Source: Candidatus Cryptobacteroides excrementavium (GTDB lineage Bacteria; Bacteroidota; Bacteroidia; Bacteroidales; UBA932). From it: a stretch of DNA of 40,710 bases. Positions 25,720 to 32,859 of the stretch are shown here, in pieces. Below the pieces are notes generated by a model. It did not search any database. It was not told where the DNA came from and saw only the letters and a program-made list of their open reading frames with translations. The stretch spans positions 1-40,710 of the forward strand of contig JADILX010000068.1 in NCBI GenBank assembly GCA_017695025.1, written 5' to 3'. Position 1 is the first letter of the stretch. Every line of letters starts with the position of its first letter. Made by a program: the position numbers and the translations under genes.

Positions 25720-26733
25720 TCAGTTTATCTCAACGAACTGCGGAGACAGAGTGGTATTGACTATCTGTTTCGTCCCGTTTGTTATATTATCAAGCAGAAT
25801 CCGGACAGACTCGGAACCGAAAAGTTCCACCGGCTGCCTTATATACGAGATTTTGCAGTCCGACAGGCTGAAGGCTTCAGACTCGTCAAAAGCCACAATC
25901 TTTATCTTCCGGAACATGCCGGGCATCTTCTCCCTCATGCATTTCACTCCCTGGATTGTCAGAGTATTGGTTGCAAAGACAATCCCGTCCACACCGCGTT
26001 CCAGGGCATCGGCCATCACCTTCTCCATCTGGGCCGGAATATTCCTGAACCTGATGTTGTGCACGATAGCATTGTCAGCATAGCCATACTCAGCCATTGC
26101 ATCCCTGTATCCGGCCTCCCTGTCAATAATATTTGACAGGCGCATGGCATATGATACCATCATCACTTTGCGGCAGCCTTCCGCAAGGAGCCGGCTTGTG
26201 GCCATATGGCCGGCCTTCCTGTTGTTCAGGAGGACAGTATTGGCCTCGACACCCTCGACATCCCTGTCCAGAAGGACGAAAGGCACACCGGACTCGGCAA
26301 TCATCTTTATTGTTCTGACACTTTTTTCGCACGGGACGACAATAAGGCCGTCCACACCCCTGAGCATAATGGTCCGCACTATGCTGTCGAACTTGGCAGG
26401 GTCCTCGTCGGAACTTCCAAAGAACACGACATATCCATATTGCGATGCGGCATCTTCGATACATCTTGCCATTTCAGCGAAGAAATTGTTCGAGATGTCG
26501 CTCAATATCACCCCTATCATCCTGGTCTTTCCGCTCCGCAGGCTCCTTGCGGCACTGTTGGGATGGTAGTCAAGCCTGGCCGCAACTTCACGTATCTTCC
26601 TTGCGGTATCTTCATTCACACGATATACCCTGCCGTTTGCCCCCACATTATTGTTCATGACAAATGAGACAAGGGACACAGACACCCCCGCCTCGGCGGC
26701 AATATCCTTGATCGTAACTCTGCCTGATGACAT
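25720..26733 (-). CDS. LacI-family transcriptional regulator
   Basis: Sugar-responsive DNA-binding regulator of 337 residues. The N-terminal helix-turn-helix reads VTIKDIAAEAGVSVSLVSFVMN (about 6-27), the hinge helix SAARSLRSGKT follows near 60, then a periplasmic-binding-protein-like effector domain (IGVILSDISNNFFAEM, GVDGLIVVP, GIVFATN). The ATG at 26733 puts the HTH at the usual distance; the frame opens upstream to 26760 but would overlap the promoter. It leads the operon with BNR-GH3, DUF1573 and sialidase. Divergent from it is an orphan promoter with an AAAACGTTTT site, the expected core of a LacI-family operator. The effector is unknown. Confidence 0.92.
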   Translation of the reverse strand: MSSGRVTIKDIAAEAGVSVSLVSFVMNNNVGANGRVYRVNEDTARKIREVAARLDYHPNSAARSLRSGKTRMIGVILSDISNNFFAEMARCIEDAASQYGYVVFFGSSDEDPAKFDSIVRTIMLRGVDGLIVVPCEKSVRTIKMIAESGVPFVLLDRDVEGVEANTVLLNNRKAGHMATSRLLAEGCRKVMMVSYAMRLSNIIDREAGYRDAMAEYGYADNAIVHNIRFRNIPAQMEKVMADALERGVDGIVFATNTLTIQGVKCMREKMPGMFRKIKIVAFDESEAFSLSDCKISYIRQPVELFGSESVRILLDNITNGTKQIVNTTLSPQFVEIN

Positions 26734-26757
26734 TATCCGTATCGTTATAAATCTTAG

Positions 26758-26787
26758 CAAAGATAATCAAAACAATTTAATTTACAA
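26758..26787 (-). promoter_or_regulatory. Promoter of the lacI-hydrolase operon
   Basis: On the minus strand TTG (26785-26787), 19 bases, then TATCTTTG (26758-26765) gives an exact match to the Bacteroidota TTG-N19-TAnnTTTG promoter. It lies 24 bases from the regulator ATG at 26733. Confidence 0.8.
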
Positions 26788-26890
26788 TAACCGGAACAAT
26801 AGAAAAAGTAGGATGGACGCTAACTGTGGCATCTATTTAAATCACTAATATTCAATAAAATATTTTGCAGTAAAGGGTAACTTCAGGGAT

Positions 26891-26922
26891 TTTTACAATA
26901 TTTTTTGTTGTAAAAACGTTTT
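26891..26922. promoter_or_regulatory. Operator-like palindromes, candidate LacI-family binding site
   Basis: Two palindromes overlap here. TTTTACAA (26891-26898) and TTGTAAAA (26908-26915) form a perfect 8-bp inverted repeat with a 9-base spacer. AAAACGTTTT (26913-26922) is a perfect palindrome with a central CG, as in known LacI-family operators. The second lies between the -33 and -7 elements of the adjacent plus-strand promoter, a position suited to repression by the neighbouring regulator. Confidence 0.55.
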
Positions 26923-26937
26923 AATTATTTAATTTTG
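26908..26937 (+). promoter_or_regulatory. Orphan promoter of the deleted SusC-type locus
   Basis: TTG (26908-26910), 19 bases, TAATTTTG (26930-26937) is an exact Bacteroidota promoter match. The expected start of transcription falls about 6 bases further on, already inside the remnant of a SusC-like gene that has no start codon, so the promoter now drives no intact gene. Confidence 0.7.
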
Positions 26938-27182
26938 CAAACGCCCAGTCGACAAAGACTGTGGGCGGGTCGGTCTGCGACCGGAACGGTGCCGCTATCA
27001 TAGGTGCCGTTGTTATGATTGAAGGCACGCAGACCGGGACATCCACCGATGCAGACGGACGCTTCACGATTGAGGCCGCTCCTTCTGACAGACTTGTAGT
27101 CACCTGTCTCGGCTACACTTCTACGACTGTTGTCGCCGGTGACCGGACAGAACAGAGAGATAGCCTACAGGCTCTATTATGA
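26937..27182 (+). pseudogene. Remnant of a SusC/RagA TonB-dependent transporter N-terminus
   Basis: The frame reads ANAQSTKTVGGSVCDRNG, then IIGAVVMIEGTQTGTSTDAD, GRFTIEAAPSDRLVVTCLGY and VAGDRTEQ. This is the carboxypeptidase-like regulatory domain that opens mature SusC proteins, beginning at what looks like a signal-peptide cleavage end. Upstream the frame meets a TAA at 26922 with no ATG, so the signal peptide is missing. Homology stops near 27148, after which the frame ends at TGA in unrelated sequence. The plug, barrel and partner susD are gone. A product starting at GTG 26961 would have no signal and no barrel. Confidence 0.75.
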
Positions 27183-27528
27183 CGGGGAACTGATCGCTGA
27201 GGCAGCACCGACAAAACGCTTCGGCCCGACATCCAGCCAGAGATTCCAGGTCGGCTACAGCCTCAACGGCTTCCAGTTCGGGAACACCTCAGCGTCATAT
27301 TATTATGACGGACTGATAGGAGAGATCCGCATCTGGAAAGACTGTCTGACCCAGGAGCAGATCAAGGCCAACCTGAGGACTGTAGAGAATCCGTCTGCAG
27401 AGCAGATGTATGCCTACTGGAAACTTGACGAGGGGGAAGGTCTCCTGCTCAAAGACTCCTCAGGCAACGGACGCGACCTGACGTTCCCTGACGGCACAGA
27501 AGTTGTCTGGAACGCCGAGATGGAATAA
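27157..27528 (+). pseudogene. Remnant of the C-terminal LamG domain of a PUL surface protein
   Basis: In a different frame from the SusC remnant, residues reading AYRLYYDGELIAEA, YYDGLIGEIRIWKDCLTQEQ, AYWKLDEGEGLLLKDSSG and WNAEME to the TAA at 27528 match the end of a concanavalin-like LamG domain. Such domains close many Bacteroidales surface glycan-binding proteins, for example DUF1735/BT_3987-like ones. The N-terminal part is absent. The gene's terminator follows. With the SusC remnant just upstream, the two look like the ends of one locus joined by a deletion near 27148-27160. Confidence 0.72.
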
Positions 27529-27570
27529 GACTGGCAGAACAACATAACAGAAATGCACTGCTAAACCCGT

Positions 27571-27617
27571 GAGGGTGACCCCAAAGCCATAAGGCATTGG
27601 AGTCACTCTCTTTTTTT
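27571..27617 (+). terminator. rho-independent terminator after the LamG remnant
   Basis: A long hairpin with outer stem GAGGGTGAC/GTCACTCTC (one G-U), inner CCAA/TTGG and GCC/GGC around an ATAA loop, followed by seven T and ATTT. It is probably the original terminator of the deleted locus. Confidence 0.85.
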
Positions 27618-27634
27618 ATTTGATAGAAACATAT

Positions 27635-27782
27635 TGTCGGGATGACACCGGAAAACTTAATCCCTCCCATATCTGTAATGCTGCTCGCTTTCGAATGTCC
27701 ACCGGACATTCTCATAAACCGCTCACGACCTCCCGTTCACGAAGCCACGGGCGGCTACGGTTTTCCTCATGCCATCCCGACA
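27635..27782. repeat. 148-bp element with imperfect terminal inverted repeats
   Basis: TGTCGGGATGACA at 27635-27647 is matched in inverse by 27770-27782 (12 of 13 bases), and with a one-base indel the match continues through GGAAAAC, about 22 bases per end. A perfect palindrome GAATGTCC-acc-GGACATTC lies near the centre (27693-27711). No coding gene is convincing inside, and no target duplication is visible. It resembles a miniature inverted-repeat element or a structured repeat; copies elsewhere in the genome would settle this. Confidence 0.5.
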
Positions 27783-27833
27783 CGAGTCCCACACAAGACC
27801 CTGCTTTTTTTTTGGGGGGGGAAAACATAATAA

Positions 27834-27869
27834 AAGAGGGTTCTGTCCGCTTTTGGACAGAACCCTCTT
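27834..27869 (-). terminator. rho-independent terminator of rpmE2
   Basis: A perfect 15-bp stem (27834-27848 with 27855-27869) around a 6-base loop, followed on the minus strand by TTATTATGTTTT. It lies 26 bases after the rpmE2 stop. Confidence 0.88.
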
Positions 27870-27895
27870 CATATTTCCCGATTCCTTCTGAAGGA

Positions 27896-28144
27896 CTATT
27901 TCTTCTTGCTGTATCTCTGATAGAATTTGTCTACACGTCCTGCAGTATCCACAAGTTTCATCTTTCCGGTATAGAACGGATGTGAAGTGTTTGAAATCTC
28001 GACCTTTACTACAGGGTACTCAACACCGTCAACCTCGATGGTCTCCTTTGTGCTGGCACATGAACGGGTGATGAAAACCTCATCATTTGACATATCCTTG
28101 AAAACTACAAGACGGTAATTTTCGGGATGAATTCCTTTTTTCAT
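27896..28144 (-). CDS. rpmE2: Ribosomal protein bL31, type B
   Basis: Large-subunit ribosomal protein of 82 residues, starting [17 protein letters not shown] with the conserved [10 protein letters not shown] and VDKFYQRY. It lacks the CxxC zinc ribbon of type A bL31 and has the type B insertion, so it is the zinc-independent form, the usual one in Bacteroidota. It is a single gene with its own promoter and a strong terminator. Confidence 0.95.
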   Translation of the reverse strand: MKKGIHPENYRLVVFKDMSNDEVFITRSCASTKETIEVDGVEYPVVKVEISNTSHPFYTGKMKLVDTAGRVDKFYQRYSKKK

Positions 28145-28169
28145 GACTCTAATTTTTTATAAAACTCCG

Positions 28170-28200
28170 CAAAGGTATTCCAATCGGAGCATATTTCCAA
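28170..28200 (-). promoter_or_regulatory. Promoter of rpmE2
   Basis: Minus strand TTG (28198-28200), 20 bases, TACCTTTG (28170-28177) fits the Bacteroidota promoter pattern and lies 25 bases before the ATG. The -33 element abuts the end of the upstream DUF1343 gene. Confidence 0.7.
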
Positions 28201-28202
28201 AT

Positions 28203-29267
28203 TTATTTGATCCTGTACGGCTGATTGTCGTACAGAAGATACTTCCTGGCCTTACGGATCCATTTCTGCTCCTCTACCTTGACATGTTCGCGCATGTCCC
28301 CGTACGTACATGTGCCTTCGATATATCCGAGAAGCACAGGGTCAGCCAGTTTTACGGACAGTTCCGGAGAAACTTCAAATTGCGAATATCTCTCACGGAA
28401 GTACCTCATCAACTGAAGCGTATGCAGGAGAGAATGGTATTCAGTCCCAGGCTCCAGGATTATCTGGTATCCGTAGCAGGTCTCACCGGCATATTTGCCG
28501 CATGCAGGGACAAATGAGCACGGGCGCATCAGCACACCGGCAGGGATGGGCAGCGGCTCATAATCCCCGGTCCTGACAAACGGGGCGCCTATATATTCAT
28601 AAGGCCGGGCCGTGCCTATCCCCGGGGTAATGGACGTGTTGTTCCACAGGCCTCCCCCGCTATACATGTCGCACGTAAAAAGTCCCGGGATATCTGAAGC
28701 CGGGGCGATGGTCCACGGCATCACCTGCCTGCCTGTCCCGGTGACAGAAGCAGATATGACATGAAGCGGATATTTTGCCCCTATCTCGCTGTGATAGAGA
28801 TATGCAAGTTCCCCCAATGTCAGCCCGTGCCTGTGCGCCACCCTCGGGGTATTGTCCTCAGCAGGCACTGACGGGACAGTTCCCTCCACCACCCGTCCGG
28901 CCGGGTTGACATGGTCAGCGACATAAAGGGCCGGCGGCTCATCAATGGACTTCATATCAGACATGAGCCTGAAAAGATCCCGCGTATAATTGAAGTATCT
29001 CGTCCCGACATCCTGTATCTCTACGACTATAGCGTCAAGACGTCCTACAGCCCCGAGATCATATTCCATATGATTGGTCACAGGAGACAGTTCGGCATCA
29101 CGCGGAGAAAATATTTCCGCAAGATTGCCCCTGCTGCGGAATATCTCATACATGTATCTGCCGCTGTCAGGATCCCAGCAGTTCTGGGTACAGAAGCATC
29201 CGACTTTCCCTTCTGTCAATGCCTTGTCCAACTGGTCCTGCAACGGTGTTGTCCTGAAAGAAAACAT
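28203..29267 (-). CDS. DUF1343 (NamZ-like) family protein, diverged
   Basis: Member of DUF1343, the family of exo-beta-N-acetylmuramidase NamZ (GH171) that trims MurNAc from peptidoglycan fragments. The 354-residue product keeps VVEIQDVGTRYFNYT (81-95), DHVNPAGRVVEG, HGLTLGELAYLY and GGLWNNTSITPGIGTARPYE. At the position of the family's PEHG motif it has PRDA (55-58), losing the Glu thought to be catalytic. It has no signal peptide and is shorter than secreted members. Its ATG follows the glmM stop directly, indicating coupled translation. It may be a cytoplasmic sugar-binding or altered-specificity enzyme in cell-wall sugar metabolism. Confidence 0.8.
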   Translation of the reverse strand: MFSFRTTPLQDQLDKALTEGKVGCFCTQNCWDPDSGRYMYEIFRSRGNLAEIFSPRDAELSPVTNHMEYDLGAVGRLDAIVVEIQDVGTRYFNYTRDLFRLMSDMKSIDEPPALYVADHVNPAGRVVEGTVPSVPAEDNTPRVAHRHGLTLGELAYLYHSEIGAKYPLHVISASVTGTGRQVMPWTIAPASDIPGLFTCDMYSGGGLWNNTSITPGIGTARPYEYIGAPFVRTGDYEPLPIPAGVLMRPCSFVPACGKYAGETCYGYQIILEPGTEYHSLLHTLQLMRYFRERYSQFEVSPELSVKLADPVLLGYIEGTCTYGDMREHVKVEEQKWIRKARKYLLYDNQPYRIK

Positions 29268-30725
29268 CTATTTGCCTGCTATGATCCTGTCCGCTATGGA
29301 CTTTATCTCCTGTGCCAGTTTCACTGCCGATTCCTCTGTAGAAGACTCTGCATATATCCTTATGATAGGCTCGGTATTGGACTTCCTGAGATGTACCCAC
29401 TCCTTTCTGGACTCGAACGATATCTTCACCCCGTCGACATCATTGACATCCTCGGATGCATACAGTCTTTTCATCTCATCGAGTATCCTGTCAATCATGG
29501 ACTTGTCTGAAAGTTCAATCCTGTTCTTCGTGATGAAATACTGAGGATATGTCTTCAGAAGTCCGGATACCGTGCACTTGCGGTATGCAAGACTGGTAAG
29601 GAACAGGGCTGTCCCGACAATGGCATCACGTCCATAGTGAAGGGCAGGATAGATAACGCCGCCGTTGCCTTCCCCGCCTATCAGAGCCCCGCATTCCCGC
29701 ATTCTGGTGGTGACATTCACCTCGCCCACCGCAGCAGAGAAATATTTTCCTCCATATGACTCCGTCACATCTCTCAAAGCCCTTGACGAAGACAGGTTGG
29801 AAACCGTGGCAAGGCTGTAAGGGGCAATGACCTCATCCACAGACCTTCCTTCAGACTCCGCCATGCGGACCGCACGCGACAGGAGATAGTCTGCCACACT
29901 TACAAGGGTATATTCTTCACCGAAAGGCTGGCCTGTCTCGCATATCAGCGCCAGACGGTCGACATCCGGGTCCACAGACACTCCAAGGTCGGCCTTATGC
30001 CTTACAACGGCATCGCAGAGTTCAGTCAGGTTGGCAGGGAGAGGCTCGGGATTGTGTGCGAACTGCCCGTCAGGAGTACAGTTTACTTCCACGCATTCCA
30101 CACCGAGCCGTTCGAAAAGACGCGGCATGATTATCCCCCCGACAGAATTGACTGCATCGAGAGCCACCTTGAAGCCGGCCTTGCGGACAGCATCTGCATC
30201 AACAGCATCCAGGGCAAGGACGGCATCTATATGCATGTCCGTGAAATCTTTCTCTGTCATATGCCCGACAGAGTCCACATCGCAGAAATCGAAGCCCTCA
30301 TCTTCAGCACAGGCAAGTATTGCAGCGCCCTCTTCGGCATTGAGAAACTCCCCTTTTTCATTGAGCAGTTTCAGCGCATTCCATTGCTTCGGGTTGTGGG
30401 ACGCAGTGAGTATAATGCCGCCATCGGCCTTCTCGAAGATGACGGCCATCTCTGTTGTAGGGGTAGAGGCATATCCGGCCTTGACTACATCTACACCGCA
30501 GGCCAGAAGAGTGCCGCAGACCACCTGCTCCACCATCTCGCCTGAAATCCTGGCATCCTTGCCGACCACCACCCTGTATCTTTCTCCATCCGGTTTCGGA
30601 CGTCTCTCCCTGAGTTTCACACAGTAGGCATACACAAATTTGACAATGTCCACAGGAGTAAGGGCATCACCGGGGGCCCCTCCTATTGTTCCGCGGATAC
30701 CGGAAATCGATTTAATCAGTGTCAT
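29268..30725 (-). CDS. glmM: Phosphoglucosamine mutase
   Basis: Interconverts glucosamine-6-phosphate and glucosamine-1-phosphate on the route to UDP-GlcNAc in the cytoplasm. The 485-residue product has the four alpha-D-phosphohexomutase motifs: TASHNP with phosphoserine Ser109, the metal loop DPDVDR (252-257), the sugar loop GEGNGG and the phosphate loop RKSNTEPIIRIY. Bacteroidota GlmM is of this longer type; phosphomannomutase activity is a possible alternative or addition. It is first in a two-gene operon, its stop directly abutting the ATG of the DUF1343 gene. Confidence 0.9.
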   Translation of the reverse strand: MTLIKSISGIRGTIGGAPGDALTPVDIVKFVYAYCVKLRERRPKPDGERYRVVVGKDARISGEMVEQVVCGTLLACGVDVVKAGYASTPTTEMAVIFEKADGGIILTASHNPKQWNALKLLNEKGEFLNAEEGAAILACAEDEGFDFCDVDSVGHMTEKDFTDMHIDAVLALDAVDADAVRKAGFKVALDAVNSVGGIIMPRLFERLGVECVEVNCTPDGQFAHNPEPLPANLTELCDAVVRHKADLGVSVDPDVDRLALICETGQPFGEEYTLVSVADYLLSRAVRMAESEGRSVDEVIAPYSLATVSNLSSSRALRDVTESYGGKYFSAAVGEVNVTTRMRECGALIGGEGNGGVIYPALHYGRDAIVGTALFLTSLAYRKCTVSGLLKTYPQYFITKNRIELSDKSMIDRILDEMKRLYASEDVNDVDGVKISFESRKEWVHLRKSNTEPIIRIYAESSTEESAVKLAQEIKSIADRIIAGK

Positions 30726-30763
30726 GGCAATATATCTTGTTTGTATTGTTCAGCACATCTTTG

Positions 30764-30794
30764 CAAAATTAAAAAAAACGGGCTGCAATTTCAA
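30764..30794 (-). promoter_or_regulatory. Promoter of glmM
   Basis: Minus strand TTG (30792-30794), 20 bases, TAATTTTG (30764-30771) fits the Bacteroidota pattern, 38 bases before the glmM ATG at 30725. Confidence 0.65.
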
Positions 30795-30803
30795 GATTAA
30801 TAT

Positions 30804-30811
30804 TACATTTG
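30804..30811 (+). promoter_or_regulatory. -7 promoter element of the DUF486 gene
   Basis: TACATTTG matches TAnnTTTG, 23 bases before the ATG at 30835. It overlaps the upstream region of the divergent glmM promoter. No -33 TTG is seen. Confidence 0.45.
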
Positions 30812-30834
30812 CAGCCCGAAAAAAATTCAAGCAC

Positions 30835-31203
30835 ATGAAAGCACTTGCGACTGTACTGCTTCTGATAACATCCAACGTATTCATGACATTTGCATGGTAC
30901 GGACATCTGAAACTCCAGGAGATGAAAATATCTTCCGGATGGCCGCTTATCCTTGTCATCCTGTTTTCCTGGGGAGTTGCATTTTTTGAATACTGCGCCC
31001 AGGTACCTGCGAACAGGATAGGGTTCATCGAGAACGGGGGGCCGTTCAATCTCATGCAACTCAAAGTGATACAGGAAGTCATCTCACTGACGGTATTTAC
31101 CGTGGTGGCGACTCTGATGTTCAAGGGACAGAGTCTGGAATGGAACCATTTCGTGGCATTTTTCTTCCTTGTCCTTGCAGTTTTTTTCGTGTTTCTCAAA
31201 TAA
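30835..31203 (+). CDS. DUF486 (DMT-like) small membrane protein
   Basis: Inner-membrane protein of 122 residues with four predicted helices and the DUF486 pattern: TSNVFMTFAWYGHLK, SWGVAFFEYCAQVPANRIG, then LMQLKVIQEVISLTVF and a hydrophobic C-terminus. It resembles half-size drug/metabolite transporters; the substrate is unknown. The frame is open upstream to 30640, but that overlaps glmM, and the ATG at 30835 gives the standard family start. It is followed directly by the tRNA promoter. Confidence 0.85.
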   Translation: MKALATVLLLITSNVFMTFAWYGHLKLQEMKISSGWPLILVILFSWGVAFFEYCAQVPANRIGFIENGGPFNLMQLKVIQEVISLTVFTVVATLMFKGQSLEWNHFVAFFFLVLAVFFVFLK

Positions 31204-31204
31204 A

Positions 31205-31236
31205 TTTGGACGTTATATATTTTTACCATATCTTTG
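31205..31236 (+). promoter_or_regulatory. Promoter of tRNA-Glu
   Basis: TTTG (31205-31208), 20 bases, TATCTTTG (31229-31236) is a full Bacteroidota promoter match, placing the start of transcription about a dozen bases before the tRNA. Confidence 0.78.
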
Positions 31237-31255
31237 CAGTCCCAAAAATAAAAAT

Positions 31256-31327
31256 GCTCGGCTCGTATAACGGTTAGTACTCAAGATTCTCAATCTTGCA
31301 ATCGGAGTTCGATTCTCCGGCCGAGTA
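31256..31327 (+). tRNA. tRNA-Glu (anticodon CTC)
   Basis: A full cloverleaf folds: acceptor GCTCGGC/GCCGAGT (first pair G-U), a 3-bp D stem GTA/TAC, anticodon stem CAAGA/TCTTG with loop TTCTCAA giving anticodon CTC, and T stem CGGAG/CTCCG with loop TTCGATT. Discriminator is A. The CCA end is not encoded. It has its own promoter and terminator. CTC reads GAG, normally a second Glu isoacceptor beside TTC. Confidence 0.92.
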
Positions 31328-31332
31328 CATCT

Positions 31333-31370
31333 GAAGCCCCCCGGTCAAATGATTGAGGGGCTTTCTTTTT
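31333..31370 (+). terminator. rho-independent terminator of tRNA-Glu
   Basis: AAGCCCC/GGGGCTT with an inner TCAA/TTGA stem, separated by a bulge, followed by TCTTTTT. It begins a few bases after the tRNA and ends about 30 bases before hydG. Confidence 0.8.
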
Positions 31371-31402
31371 ACAGCATATTGAATGACACTGGAACCATTA
31401 AG

Positions 31403-32854
31403 ATGAACAGCATAATATCCCACGAAAGGCACTGGAACCCGTCCTCACGGAAGGCGGAAGAATTCATCTGCCATGACGAAATAGTCAGGACAATGGAGTT
31501 TGCCAGGGAACACAGGGACGACCGGGAACTTGCCGGAGAGATCCTGTCGAAAGCAGCGGAATGCAAGGGCCTTGACCACAGGGAAGCAGCACTGCTCATG
31601 GAGTGCAGCATACCCGGGATCGAGGAACGGATATTCAGTCTTGCAAAAGAGATAAAGCAGAAATTCTATGGCAACAGGATAGTGATGTTCGCCCCGCTTT
31701 ATCTTTCGGACTGGTGCGTCAACGGATGCGTATACTGCCCATACCATGCCGCGAACAGGCACATTCCCCGCAGGAAACTGACACAGGAAGAAATCCGTCA
31801 GGAAGTCATTGCCCTCCAGGACATGGGACACAAGAGACTTGCGATAGAATCCGGAGAAGACCCCCTGCACAACCCCATCGAATATATCCTCGAATCAATC
31901 GGCACCATCTACAGCGTCAGGCACCATAACGGGGCCATACGGCGAGTAAATGTCAACATTGCCGCCACGACTGAGGAAAATTACCGCAGGCTGAAAGATG
32001 CAGGCATAGGGACATATATCCTGTTTCAGGAGACCTACCACAAGGAAAACTATGAAAGGCTGCATCCCACAGGCCCGAAAAGCGACTATGCATGGCATAC
32101 GGAGGCGATGGACAGGGCAATGGAAGGAGGCATCGATGATGTCGGCATAGGAGTGCTTTTCGGTCTGGATACATGGAGATATGACCTGGCCGGACTGCTG
32201 ATGCACGCAGAGCATCTTGAAGCCAGGTTCGGAGTCGGCCCGCACACCATAAGCGTCCCGCGCATATGCCCTGCAGACGACATCGACACAGGGAACTTCC
32301 CTGATGCCGTACCGGATGACATCTTCTGCAAGATAGTGGCAGTAATAAGACTTGCCGTGCCTTACACAGGCATGATCATATCCACGAGAGAGACAGAACG
32401 GGTCCGGGCACGGGTACTTGGACTCGGCATATCACAGATAAGCGGCGGGTCGAGGACAAGTGTCGGCGGATATGCCGGAGACGGCGGCACTTCCGGCGGG
32501 GAGGAGACAGCGCAGTTTGACATCAGCGACAGGAGGTCTCTCGATGAAGTGGCGTCATGGCTCATGGATCTCGGGCACATTCCGAGTTTCTGTACGGCAT
32601 GCTACAGGGAAGGCCGTACGGGAGACAGGTTCATGTCTCTGGTAAAGAACGGGAAGATTGCCGACTGCTGCCAGCCGAACGCACTGCTGACACTCATGGA
32701 GTATCTACAGGACTATGCATCTCCACGCACAAAAGAAAAAGGTCTCGGGCTGATTGGCAAAGAACTTTCAGGCATAAAAAGCGACAAAGTGCGGGAACTC
32801 ACGGTCAGACGGCTAAAGGAAATAGAAAACGGAAGACGGGACTTCAGATTCTGA
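31403..32854 (+). CDS. hydG: [FeFe]-hydrogenase maturase HydG (radical SAM tyrosine lyase)
   Basis: Radical SAM enzyme that cleaves tyrosine to make the CO and CN ligands of the hydrogenase H-cluster. The 483-residue product has the SAM cluster motif CVNGCVYC (Cys105, 109, 112) and the C-terminal second-cluster motif CTAC (397-400) plus Cys423, spacing CX2CX22C as in HydG and not ThiH. GGSRTSVGGY is also typical. The ATG at 31403 is chosen: an upstream in-frame start at 31349 falls inside the tRNA terminator. hydF follows after 5 bases, and both face the hydrogenase structural genes. hydE is not in the window. Confidence 0.95.
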   Translation: MNSIISHERHWNPSSRKAEEFICHDEIVRTMEFAREHRDDRELAGEILSKAAECKGLDHREAALLMECSIPGIEERIFSLAKEIKQKFYGNRIVMFAPLYLSDWCVNGCVYCPYHAANRHIPRRKLTQEEIRQEVIALQDMGHKRLAIESGEDPLHNPIEYILESIGTIYSVRHHNGAIRRVNVNIAATTEENYRRLKDAGIGTYILFQETYHKENYERLHPTGPKSDYAWHTEAMDRAMEGGIDDVGIGVLFGLDTWRYDLAGLLMHAEHLEARFGVGPHTISVPRICPADDIDTGNFPDAVPDDIFCKIVAVIRLAVPYTGMIISTRETERVRARVLGLGISQISGGSRTSVGGYAGDGGTSGGEETAQFDISDRRSLDEVASWLMDLGHIPSFCTACYREGRTGDRFMSLVKNGKIADCCQPNALLTLMEYLQDYASPRTKEKGLGLIGKELSGIKSDKVRELTVRRLKEIENGRRDFRF

Positions 32855-32859
32855 ACGGC

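Noticed and set aside
26961..27528. A functional fusion protein of SusC N-terminus and LamG
   Set aside because: The two parts are in different frames, no signal peptide or ATG is present, and the first frame ends in a stop shortly after the junction.
27642..27830. 62-codon open frame in the inverted-repeat element
   Set aside because: It runs through the terminal inverted repeat and the T9-G8 tract, with no promoter or domain, so the coding claim is not supported.
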